Numbered from the stretch's first letter, positions 1 through 6,793 are shown. The stretch: 11,684 nt of DNA from Planctomycetaceae bacterium (GCA_020426125.1 JAGQQQ010000332.1:1-11684); one strand, 5' to 3'. Notes: a model not told the origin generated them from the sequence alone. A program made the numbers and translations.

Positions 1-50
1 TGCGCCACTTCTTCGGTTTTGGTTTTGATGTCCTCACGTACCAGCCTCAT
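1..50 (-). CDS. Possible 5' end of a minus-strand gene leaving the window
   Basis: Only about 16 codons are inside the window, starting at an ATG at 50-48 and reading M-R-L-V-R-E-D-I-K-T-K-T-E-E-V-A. The composition, charged and amphipathic, is compatible with a real N-terminus but names no family. The same frame stays open upstream back to a stop at 179-177 without an ATG, GTG or TTG before the one at 50, so 50 is the only normal start. A GGGAG lies about 14 bases upstream, which is far for a ribosome binding site. The inverted repeat at 65-80 sits just upstream. It could equally be chance open frame; the sequence left of the window would decide. Confidence 0.3.
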   Translation of the reverse strand, partial: MRLVREDIKTKTEEVA

Positions 51-64
51 CTCGTGAGATTCAC

Positions 65-80
65 TCCCTGAACTCAGGGA
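65..80. promoter_or_regulatory. 16-bp inverted repeat, operator-like
   Basis: TCCCTGA (65-71) and its exact reverse complement TCAGGGA (74-80) are separated by two bases. The dyad ends 15 bases upstream of the possible minus-strand ATG at 50, a position that would suit an operator or a leader hairpin. No regulator can be named. Confidence 0.3.
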
Positions 81-319
81 AATACGCTTGGGAAGCCAAG
101 TGGCGATGGCTCCTTTCTCGGACAGGAAAAATCGAAATCTGAAAAGGGGATGAATGGGAGTTCCGGGTGAAATGACTCATGCTTCATATTGCGCTACCAT
201 GCGCACCGATTTGTAGTGATCGACGTCATAGCACCACGAAATCCAAGAGGATTGATGCAAGAATCCCAGTGTTTCGAGGGGATCCCGATTGGCACGGGAT
301 ATGCCTATAGAATAACGCC

Positions 320-453
320 CGAGCAAGACCGGCCCGCACTTGCTCGAATGCACAGCGGGGGTTTCCCGAGGTGGTCTCGGAAGCCCCCGCATTTCTACTG
401 CCCTTTCGTTGACTCCGCGTCGAGATTCAGCAGCACTCGGCGCGGGGTTTTTT
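320..453 (+). ncRNA. Candidate structured small RNA ending in an intrinsic terminator
   Basis: Three stem-loops follow one another on the plus strand. Stem 1 is 320-327 with 339-346 (8 pairs, 11-base loop). Stem 2 is 355-370 with 376-390 (15 pairs including one G-T wobble and one bulged C, 5-base loop). Stem 3 is 415-424 with 436-445 (10 pairs with one wobble), followed by GG and six T. A TATAGAAT stretch at 306-313 is a possible -10 element and would place a start at about 319-321, exactly at the foot of stem 1. No good -35 box is seen. No plus-strand protein gene ends here, so the terminator needs another transcript to explain it. The elements do not match a housekeeping RNA I can recognise (RNase P, tmRNA, SRP RNA or 6S). 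The stems are seen directly; that they form an expressed RNA is inference. Confidence 0.35.
415..453 (+). terminator. Intrinsic (rho-independent) terminator, plus strand
   Basis: A 10-pair GC-rich stem (CCGCGTCGAG at 415-424 with CTCGGCGCGG at 436-445, one G-T pair) and an 11-base loop are followed by GG and TTTTTT at 448-453. On the minus strand there is no T-tract after the stem, so it works in one direction only. It is the candidate 3' end of the small RNA proposed at 320-453. Confidence 0.6.
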
Positions 454-492
454 GCGCGCTCGAGCCGCTCGCGTTCTGTGTAGCGTGACCAA

Positions 493-537
493 GTCCCGAG
501 TTCGGGACCCCTCATCCGTGTTTTTTGTTGACGGATG
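493..537 (-). other. Two stem-loops just downstream of btaB
   Basis: Reading from the btaB stop, the first stem is CATCCGT/ACGGATG (513-519 with 531-537, 11-base loop). The second is GTCCCGA/TCGGGAC (493-499 with 502-508, 2-base spacer). Neither has a T-tract on the minus strand, so they are not classical intrinsic terminators. They could protect the 3' end of the btaA-btaB message, or slow the polymerase. Confidence 0.3.
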
Positions 538-547
538 GGCGACGCCG

Positions 548-1276
548 TTAGCGCTTCCGTCCCAAAAAGATGTAGTGGGGAGCCCGCACGAATGGGAGAT
601 AGGGAATCTTTCCCCGTCGCTCTTCGAGTTGTACTTTCTCGAATTTGTTTCGTAAGTAGGGAAGGTGGTCGGGACTGAGGAAGACGTTATCGGATGCAAA
701 CCAAGTGGGCCAGAAAGTTCGGGTCGACCAAGGATGCCGTATGTGTTCGTCGGAGGGATGCTTGCGGGCCACATAGAAATCGACGACACCAATCATGCCC
801 CCAGGTTTGAGCAATTCATAGGCGTGGTCGATCGCACGAAACCAGTCCGGAATCATGGTCAGCGAGTATGAGAACGTGACCACATCCACTTGCCCTTCAG
901 TGGGGGCGAATGTCGTGGCGTCATAACAAACCGGTTCCACATTCGTCCAACTGCGGGCCGCGATTCGACGGCTGGCCTGTTCCAGGAGAGATTCCGAGAG
1001 ATCGACGAGATACATCTTCTGTAACTTCGCGATGTTCTCCCCGATGTGCTCCGCGTTTTCGCCGGTTCCGGCTCCCAAGTCGACCCAAATTCCACTTTCG
1101 GGGACCGGAATCGACTGAATCATCTCCTGGCGGCTGTGGAGCATTCGACGGCGGAAATCGTCGTACCCTTGCGCCTGGCCGGAATAAAAACTTTCCAGCC
1201 GTTCCTGATGGGTGGTGCCACGATTCTTGTGAAAGACAAGATGCCAAAGTGTTTTCAGATCGCTGCCTAGTCCCAC
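548..1276 (-). CDS. btaB: S-adenosylmethionine:diacylgycerylhomoserine N-methyltransferase BtaB (betaine lipid synthesis)
   Basis: The 242-residue product is a class I SAM-dependent methyltransferase. Motif I, VDLGAGTGEN, lies at residues 65-74, the acidic strand-2 end VDLS at 91-94, FSYSLTMIPDW at 135-145 and LLKPGGMIGVVDF at 155-167. The C-terminal RAPHYIFLG is at 231-239. BtaB enzymes methylate the amino group of diacylglycerylhomoserine three times to give the betaine lipid DGTS, at the cytoplasmic face of the membrane. The identification rests on these motifs and above all on btaA lying directly upstream. The start is a GTG at 1276, preceded by GGAAG eight bases upstream; no other start codon exists between it and the btaA stop. 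The frame is the same as btaA, with 30 open codons between. A different small-molecule or lipid methyltransferase is possible but less likely given the neighbour. Confidence 0.85.
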   Translation of the reverse strand: MGLGSDLKTLWHLVFHKNRGTTHQERLESFYSGQAQGYDDFRRRMLHSRQEMIQSIPVPESGIWVDLGAGTGENAEHIGENIAKLQKMYLVDLSESLLEQASRRIAARSWTNVEPVCYDATTFAPTEGQVDVVTFSYSLTMIPDWFRAIDHAYELLKPGGMIGVVDFYVARKHPSDEHIRHPWSTRTFWPTWFASDNVFLSPDHLPYLRNKFEKVQLEERRGKIPYLPFVRAPHYIFLGRKR

Positions 1277-1366
1277 CGAAGTCTTCCGTTTGAGAGTTCG
1301 TGTCTGCCAAGAATGGGGCCGGCCGATTTGTGACCTTGCCCGCCGTGGAGGCCGTAGATGGGGCCG

Positions 1367-2563
1367 TTATGCCCGCAGATCGGCAATGTAAAAACTGCCG
1401 TAGGTGTTCACGCGATCGATCGGGTGCAGTTCCGCCGCGAGATCCTGATTGTAATGGAGCAGCTCTCCCATCTTGGTTTTGGAGCCATTCACCTGGACTT
1501 CAATTGGGTCGACAAAGTCCACCTTAAGCCCCGCACTTCTCCAAATGACTCGGGCATCTTCGGCCGCCTTATCGACGATGCCCTGCCATTCGGCAGTCAG
1601 AACTTCCTGGTAGTTGCTGTACAGCCAGTCCATGTGGTCAAGCAGCACGAACCGCGAAATTTTCCCGGGATGTTTCTCGAGGAAGTCGAGTACCGAATCC
1701 GTGTGCGTGGTGACATTGTTGACAATCCCGTTTCTCAGGGAGTCGAAGTTCTCTGGCTTGAGATACTCGGGACAACATTCCGGGGTGTATTGACCTGTGA
1801 GATAGACCCGCCAGAAGTAGTTGTCGGACAAGGGCAGCTTCGAGAAAACGGTATCAATCCGGTCGACAATAAATTGGACGATCCCACCGGGGTAGCCGAC
1901 GTCGAGTTGGCGGCGCTGACTCCGAGGAACGCCAAGCATCGCCATCGTGGTGTCCCGGTTGAGCATCCACTGGACGAGAGGCCGGAACAAGGATTCCTTC
2001 AAACGGTTTCGCTGGTAGATTTCCTGCTGCTCTTCCAGCGTTTTGGCTTCGAGGATTTCATTGACTCCGCGACGGATCCGGGCCACGCGATTGATGTAGC
2101 CGTTGACCATCCAGGCGAAGAGGCCGGAGGTCCCGTGAAAATAGAAGCTCGGGCGACGTTTCGCACCGCGGAAGAATTTTCCGTGCCGGTCCCAAAACTG
2201 CTGGGCGAATTCCGGAAGTTCGGGACGGAGTTTTTCCGGATAGACCGTGTTGAATTCTGGCAGTCGACCTTGGCCAAAGATCTGAAAAAATGTGTTGTAG
2301 TCGCAGGTTCGAATCGCGGCCTTTTTCAGCTCAAGCAGGGCATTCTGACGGAAGTTCATATCGACCGCATAAACATGGTTCGCTCCGGCCAAGGCGTAGT
2401 CGAGAGCGTTGCAACCGGCGGAAGTAATCACGAGTACATCATGGTCGCCCGTTAGTTCGAGTGCCTGGCGATCGAGACGCGGATCTTCCCAGCACTGGTT
2501 GTAAACGAGATTCCGACCATGAATTAATTTGAAGCAAGTCCGGCTGATACGTTCCAACGGCAT
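1367..2563 (-). CDS. btaA: S-adenosylmethionine:diacylglycerol 3-amino-3-carboxypropyltransferase BtaA (DUF3419 family)
   Basis: The 398-residue product carries the family hallmarks in order: VYNQCWEDPRLD at residues 20-31, the SAM-site strand ITSAGCNALDY at 46-56, VYAVDMN at 64-70, YPGGIVQFI at 224-232, LLDHMDWL at 307-314 and RVNTYGSFYIADL near the end. The length, about 400 residues, is normal for the family. BtaA moves the 3-amino-3-carboxypropyl group of S-adenosylmethionine to the free hydroxyl of diacylglycerol, giving diacylglycerylhomoserine, the first committed step to the phosphorus-free betaine lipid DGTS. The ATG start is well supported by TAAGGAG ten bases upstream (2580-2574). 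btaB follows after 90 bases in the same frame. The 228 bases between this gene and the upstream prenyl synthase could hold a promoter, but no clean pair of boxes is seen. In other bacteria these genes are induced by phosphate starvation; no convincing Pho box was found here. Confidence 0.93.
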   Translation of the reverse strand: MPLERISRTCFKLIHGRNLVYNQCWEDPRLDRQALELTGDHDVLVITSAGCNALDYALAGANHVYAVDMNFRQNALLELKKAAIRTCDYNTFFQIFGQGRLPEFNTVYPEKLRPELPEFAQQFWDRHGKFFRGAKRRPSFYFHGTSGLFAWMVNGYINRVARIRRGVNEILEAKTLEEQQEIYQRNRLKESLFRPLVQWMLNRDTTMAMLGVPRSQRRQLDVGYPGGIVQFIVDRIDTVFSKLPLSDNYFWRVYLTGQYTPECCPEYLKPENFDSLRNGIVNNVTTHTDSVLDFLEKHPGKISRFVLLDHMDWLYSNYQEVLTAEWQGIVDKAAEDARVIWRSAGLKVDFVDPIEVQVNGSKTKMGELLHYNQDLAAELHPIDRVNTYGSFYIADLRA

Positions 2564-2791
2564 TCTTCGAAAACTCCTTACGGCGGGTCTCCGCTCACGT
2601 GGAGACTGTGGCCAATTTTAGAACGGGGAGCCCATTCTCCTGCCGGTACCTGTCAAACCGTGTTTGCCGAAATCAAGCCCCGAGTGGCCCTATGGTAGCG
2701 TGGAAACGCAGGACGGAAACTGTTCCAAGCGGGAAAGCGGAACTTCCACGGCAACTTGCCTTTTGCGAAGTCCCTTTTCAGGTGCCAATGC

Positions 2792-4813
2792 TCAACTTCC
2801 CGCGAGACTCACGACCGGAAGCGGCATCAACATCGGGTTCCCCGCCTGAGTCTTTTCGAGTTGAGATGGCTCACCCTCGTCGGCCAACACGGTATCCACG
2901 AGGAAATAGAACAACTGCCGGATTTCATCCAACTCGATACCATCGGCCAGGGTTTCCGCGCGCTGACGACACTTGTCGACCAATGTTTCGGCCTTGTCGA
3001 ATACCCTGAACTCGGACATGAGGCGACGGAGTTTCGCCAAACGTACCGTGTCACTCTCATCGGACTCAAAAAGCTGTTGGATCTCGCGTCGCTGTTCCCC
3101 ATTGGCGGCCTCAAGAGCGAGGGCCAACATCACCGTGGGTCTCAAAGCTAGAGCGTCCTGCCCAGCAACCAGCTTGTTGTCTTCGTCTCCGGACCAGTCC
3201 TTGAGATCGTTGAGAATCTGGAAACCAACTCCGAGTTGCCGGCAGAACTGAGAGACCGTCTCACGATAGGGCTCAGCGTCCATTCCCATTCTGAGTCCCG
3301 CGTAGAGAGCGGCTTCGAAGGCAGGAGAGGTCTTGAGGGCATAGATTTGAAGTGCATCCAGAGGTTTCATGTTCCAGTCGGGTCGGTTTTGCCAGGCCAT
3401 CTCGGCCCCCTGTCCGTCACACAGCTGGATATGGGCAGTTGACATGGCGTCTGTAATGTCGCAGGCGACCTCAGCTCCCAACTCCTTTCGACATTCGTTC
3501 AACAGGCGATAGCCGACCCCGATCAGATAGTCCCCAATATTAATGGCCGGCCCCAATCCCTGGCTTCGGTGGAGGGTCTCGCGACCGTATCGGAAGAGAT
3601 CATCGTCCTGGATATCGTCGTGGACGAGCGAGGCCTTGTGGAAGGCTTCGATTGCCATCGCGACTTTGGCGACTCCATCTCCAAAGGGACGCTCTTCCGG
3701 CTTCACGCGGCCGTTGACTCGATCTCCTCCCGTTGCGGCGTCATATGCCGCGAGTGTGATGAAGGGGCGAAACCGCTTTCCGCCGTTTGCCAGCCAGTCG
3801 AAGGAAACATCTTCCGTCAATCCTAAGGGGCTTTGAGCCCGGTCGGGAGTTTGGCTTCTCTGACGGGGAAGCAATTGGCCAAACCGGTTTCCAAATAGAT
3901 CGGCGGAAGCTCGCATTAACGAGACGTAACTCCGCGTCTGCGGCTTTTCCAGCGGCTCAAATTTTTCCAGAACTTCCCAGACCCAACTTTCATCCAAAGT
4001 GGTGTTCTTGCAATCGCCTGAGTGCAGAGGAACCGCGAAGGAGGGAACTCCCGCGATCAGGACTTTGTCAATCGCCTTTTCGAGGACATTCAGGCAAGCA
4101 ACCCCAAGGATGCCGTCGACGTACCCTTCGACAATGATTTTCAGGACGATCGGGGACCCCTCGGCAACGAGAACCTTGTAGCCGAGCTGTTCCGCGCGAA
4201 CCTTGTAGTCGGCAATCGAACAGGCGCCACATTTCTCACAGTCAAGACCGAATTCGTCATACTCCGCGGGACATCCCTCCGCGTGTTTCAGACAATGCGG
4301 CAATAACAGCATCCGTCGATCGAACGGAACAGACAGAAACTGCCGTTTCCAGAAATAGTTTCCGATCATCACCATCGCAAAGCCCAGGTACTTTTCCGGC
4401 TGATCGATTCGATGAAGGAAATCCCTTCCCCAGGTTTCCAAATCGTTGCGGGAAAATGGCTGGGCCTTGTCGAGGCTGCGAGCGTAAGCCTCGGCGTCCC
4501 CCTTAATGAGTTCTCGAAGTGCCAGCGTCTCGGGGACGGCCTTCAGGTGACTTGTACTTTTTCGTTTCCGCTTTTTTTGGGGAAGCGGATCATCGTCGCC
4601 AGGAGACGAACTGGTTGACGAGACACGGCCTGAGCCTGGAGACGCCAGGGACATCTCCGGCGGTTGGCCGACCGGTGTCAAACTCTTATCGAGGAAGTCC
4701 AAAACGGGGCTCCTTTCGGAAGGCCTTCGCCATGGGGCGGGCGATGGATCCCGAGTGGTCTGGAAATTCGGATTGTGTGATGCGGTTGTCAGGAGTTTCG
4801 GCGATTCTACCAC
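2792..4813 (-). CDS. DUF116 domain fused to a trans-isoprenyl diphosphate synthase
   Basis: The 673-residue frame has three parts. Residues 1-95 are Ser/Pro-rich and basic (KKRKRK at 80-85), with no fold visible. Residues about 140-275 match DUF116, with LPHCL at 171-175 and cysteines at 174, 181, 192, 195 and 198, a possible metal site; DUF116 has no settled function. Residues about 335-645 are a polyprenyl synthetase domain: GGKRFRP (344-350), first Asp-rich motif DDIQDDD (399-405), KT at 494-495, and second motif NDLKD (535-539). This domain condenses IPP head-to-tail onto an allylic diphosphate. Ala at the fifth position before the first DDxxD, as in medium- and long-chain synthases, and the short DDxxD spacing suggest a product longer than farnesyl diphosphate. 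Asn replaces the first Asp of the second motif. The longest frame starts at GTG 4813, but a TTG at 4702 (residue 38) has a far better ribosome binding site, giving about 636 residues. It lies between the terpene cyclase and btaA, fitting a lipid role. Confidence 0.88.
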   Translation of the reverse strand: MVESPKLLTTASHNPNFQTTRDPSPAPWRRPSERSPVLDFLDKSLTPVGQPPEMSLASPGSGRVSSTSSSPGDDDPLPQKKRKRKSTSHLKAVPETLALRELIKGDAEAYARSLDKAQPFSRNDLETWGRDFLHRIDQPEKYLGFAMVMIGNYFWKRQFLSVPFDRRMLLLPHCLKHAEGCPAEYDEFGLDCEKCGACSIADYKVRAEQLGYKVLVAEGSPIVLKIIVEGYVDGILGVACLNVLEKAIDKVLIAGVPSFAVPLHSGDCKNTTLDESWVWEVLEKFEPLEKPQTRSYVSLMRASADLFGNRFGQLLPRQRSQTPDRAQSPLGLTEDVSFDWLANGGKRFRPFITLAAYDAATGGDRVNGRVKPEERPFGDGVAKVAMAIEAFHKASLVHDDIQDDDLFRYGRETLHRSQGLGPAINIGDYLIGVGYRLLNECRKELGAEVACDITDAMSTAHIQLCDGQGAEMAWQNRPDWNMKPLDALQIYALKTSPAFEAALYAGLRMGMDAEPYRETVSQFCRQLGVGFQILNDLKDWSGDEDNKLVAGQDALALRPTVMLALALEAANGEQRREIQQLFESDESDTVRLAKLRRLMSEFRVFDKAETLVDKCRQRAETLADGIELDEIRQLFYFLVDTVLADEGEPSQLEKTQAGNPMLMPLPVVSLAGS
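4710..4716 (-). promoter_or_regulatory. Ribosome binding site supporting a TTG start at 4702
   Basis: On the minus strand AAAGGAG lies seven bases before TTG (4702-4700), which is in frame with the prenyl synthase fusion and begins L-D-F-L-D-K. The GTG at 4813 has only a GGAGT more than ten bases upstream. The conserved domains begin much later, so either start leaves the enzyme intact. Confidence 0.5.
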
Positions 4814-4926
4814 ATCGACGCGGTCGCAACTCCACGACGCAAACTACTGATTCCCAATATTCTATTTCCGCAACTCGAACTCCCCAGTCCATTTCTTCCC
4901 GATGTTCCAGTTGTCCGAAGCTGCGA

Positions 4927-4970
4927 CATTCGAGTGTGGAAAGGGAATCATCCAAAGTGTGGGAAGGAAT
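4927..4970. repeat. Imperfect 22-bp tandem duplication
   Basis: Two adjacent 22-bp units, 4927-4948 (CATTCGAGTGTGG...) and 4949-4970 (CATCCAAAGTGTGG...), match well if two single-base gaps are allowed. Both share GTGTGG, AAGG and a final AAT. They lie in the 219-base gap between the terpene cyclase stop and the prenyl synthase, which otherwise shows no gene and no clear promoter. Confidence 0.4.
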
Positions 4971-5032
4971 GTCAGGCGAGAACTCCCTTCGTCATTTGTC
5001 AGCGCCGCCGCATTCGACGGGCGAGAAATGAG

Positions 5033-6793
5033 TCAAGGTGTCGGAGGGTGTGCTGATGCCGCCGCGCACCGCAAGGCACTGTTGGCATAGATCAGCGGAT
5101 ACAACTCTTCAAAATACCATAATTTGGCAAAATAGAAACCGATGGGGCTCGCTTCGCCGATGGTTCCCTGATCGATCCGTTCAATGAGCCAATTGACTCC
5201 TCGCTTCCACTCTTCCTCGGCGGAGGAGACTCCGGACAGGGCTTCCACCGCTAAAGCTGTTTCTTCCACGGAAGACGGAGTTCCTGAACCTCCGCCCCAG
5301 CCCCCATCTTCGTTCTGAATCGAACGCAGCCACAGGATGCCATCTCGCGGCGCGAGGCCATCGGTTGTACCGGTGTCCCGATAAGCCAAGAGAACCCTCG
5401 AAGTCCCGTAAACGGGATTCTCTTCCGCTTCCAGGTACTGGTTTCCGAACCACAAAGGGAGCCAGGCTCCATTCTCCTGCTGCATCTTCCCGAGATATCG
5501 GAATCCTCGACCGATGGCCTCCCGAGATCCAGCAAAAGGTCCGCAGACGTCTTCGGCCTTCGTAATGGCCCGAATGCAATGGGCGGTGATATCACACGAA
5601 CTTCGGTCAAATGGCAATGCTCCCCACCCCCGGCAGAAGGTGGGCCAGCCCCCATCCCGATTTTGGAGATTTAACAACCACTCCACACCCGCGACGATGG
5701 CTTCGCACACATTTCGATCGGGCCTCGACTTCGCAAGATTCACGAGTGCCAGGATCGCGCCGGGGGTGTCATCCGCGTCGGGAACACCTCCGGGGAGGTC
5801 CGTCCAGGCCCATCCGCCGGGGGGGGCGTTCGTGTAGGGATGGATTCGCCGATACTGCTGATCCAACAGCCAGGAGGTCAGTCCTTCTTTGCCGTCCAGT
5901 TCGCGGGTGAGAGCGTTCGCCGAGAGCGTGGTGACCCAAGTCGCGAGATTGGTATCAATGGGCCAACTCCCGTCTGGTAAGACAGATCGAATAATGAACG
6001 GAATTCCTTTCTTCACAACGGCATGGTCCGTCAGTCCCTTGGCCGCGAGACTCATGGTCACAAAACTGGTCAACGGAACGGCCTCCAGAAACCCCCCATT
6101 TTCAGGTTGGATTCGGGTCAGCACCCGCAGGCTTCTGGGAATCAGCGAGTCTCGAAGAAAGGAGAGGAGAGGATTCCTGGGTTTTCGAAAATGATGCCGG
6201 ACCTGGCCGATGGCGATCAACGCTGGCAACGCATAACTGACCACCGGGAGTTGAACAGTCGCGTAGAATTTTGGGGAAATGCAGGACAGTTCGAACGGAA
6301 GAGCGGGGATCTGGTCCCATGAAACCAGTCCCGCCAGAGCACAATGGGTCAAGATGGGAACCGAGAAGGTCTTGTCTTTCCCATAGCGAGCGACGAGGGC
6401 GGGAACCCCTCCCGCTTGGTCGATGAAGACTTGGGACCGGGAAACGACATCAGGGAACCTTTCCACGTGATCCGTCGCATGAAAGACGGCATTTGCCAGC
6501 ATCGTGGTGGAAATATTGCTGAAACTTTTGATGGTGTCGCCCCACCCCCCATCGTCATTCTGGTGGGTGGCCAGCCAATTGATTCCGGCTTTGATCAGCG
6601 GCTGCGCTGTTGTCTCAAACTCGGCTTGTTGTCGGCGAACCTGTTCGAGCGCCATCACGGCGGTGGCCGTCGATAAAGCGGATGTGGAAAGCTTCCCCTC
6701 CCAGTGTCCTTGGGGGAGTCGATGCGAAAGCAAAAGTGACTGAACCGTCTGGAGTGCCCGCTCCAAACGTTCTCTGGAAACGACGGCACTCAT
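5033..6793 (-). CDS. Squalene-hopene cyclase family (class II) terpene cyclase
   Basis: The 586-residue product has the double alpha-barrel signature of class II triterpene cyclases. The catalytic DXDD motif is DADD at residues 339-342, inside VPDADDTPGA, where the middle Asp protonates the terminal double bond. QW-type repeats recur at about 78-86 (QNDDGGWGD), 229-237, 272-277, 377-386 (QNRDGGWPTF), 438-447 (QQENGAW) and 493-502 (QNEDGGWGGG). The aromatic C-terminal block GFYFAKLWYFEELYPLIY (552-569) corresponds to the FPGDFY region of hopene cyclases. It would cyclise squalene to a hopanoid, or another linear polyprene, as a monotopic membrane enzyme. At 586 residues it is somewhat shorter than classical squalene-hopene cyclases (about 630), so the exact product is open. 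The ATG overlaps the upstream PIN-TRAM stop as ATGA, with little ribosome binding site of its own, which suggests coupled translation. Squalene synthesis genes (hpnCDE) are not in the window. Confidence 0.9.
   Translation of the reverse strand: MSAVVSRERLERALQTVQSLLLSHRLPQGHWEGKLSTSALSTATAVMALEQVRRQQAEFETTAQPLIKAGINWLATHQNDDGGWGDTIKSFSNISTTMLANAVFHATDHVERFPDVVSRSQVFIDQAGGVPALVARYGKDKTFSVPILTHCALAGLVSWDQIPALPFELSCISPKFYATVQLPVVSYALPALIAIGQVRHHFRKPRNPLLSFLRDSLIPRSLRVLTRIQPENGGFLEAVPLTSFVTMSLAAKGLTDHAVVKKGIPFIIRSVLPDGSWPIDTNLATWVTTLSANALTRELDGKEGLTSWLLDQQYRRIHPYTNAPPGGWAWTDLPGGVPDADDTPGAILALVNLAKSRPDRNVCEAIVAGVEWLLNLQNRDGGWPTFCRGWGALPFDRSSCDITAHCIRAITKAEDVCGPFAGSREAIGRGFRYLGKMQQENGAWLPLWFGNQYLEAEENPVYGTSRVLLAYRDTGTTDGLAPRDGILWLRSIQNEDGGWGGGSGTPSSVEETALAVEALSGVSSAEEEWKRGVNWLIERIDQGTIGEASPIGFYFAKLWYFEELYPLIYANSALRCAAASAHPPTP

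Larger units (their letters stand above)
51..547. other. About 500 bases without a convincing protein gene
   Basis: Open frames here (for example 189-488 plus and 177-515 minus) show no recognisable family, no good ribosome binding site, and the plus one runs through the intrinsic terminator at 415-453. What the stretch does hold is structure: an operator-like inverted repeat (65-80), three successive plus-strand stem-loops (320-346, 355-390, 415-445), the last followed by six T, and two further stem-loops (493-508, 513-537) just beyond the btaB stop codon. Confidence 0.6.

Noticed and set aside
189..488. Plus-strand open frame of 99 codons as a gene
   Set aside because: No family features, no good ribosome binding site, and it reads through the terminator at 415-453.
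1358..2455. Long plus-strand open frame of 365 codons
   Set aside because: It is the antisense shadow of btaA, whose minus-strand product has clear family motifs; the plus translation shows none.
2615..2656. btaA promoter made of TTGACA (2656-2651) and TAAAAT (2620-2615), minus strand
   Set aside because: The two boxes are 30 bases apart, too far for a standard promoter.
2650..2665. Pho box before btaA (CTGTCAA at 2650-2656)
   Set aside because: The second half four bases later reads TGTTTGC instead of CTGT(A/C)A(T/C), so only half a site is present.
4686..4955. Minus-strand small open frame between cyclase and prenyl synthase
   Set aside because: A GGGAAG precedes an internal ATG, but the product has no recognisable feature and overlaps the prenyl synthase frame; not enough to call a gene.
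5365..6743. Several plus-strand open frames of 60-110 codons across the terpene cyclase
   Set aside because: They are shadows of the cyclase reading frame, rich in Arg/Pro/Ser as expected for antisense frames of GC-rich genes.
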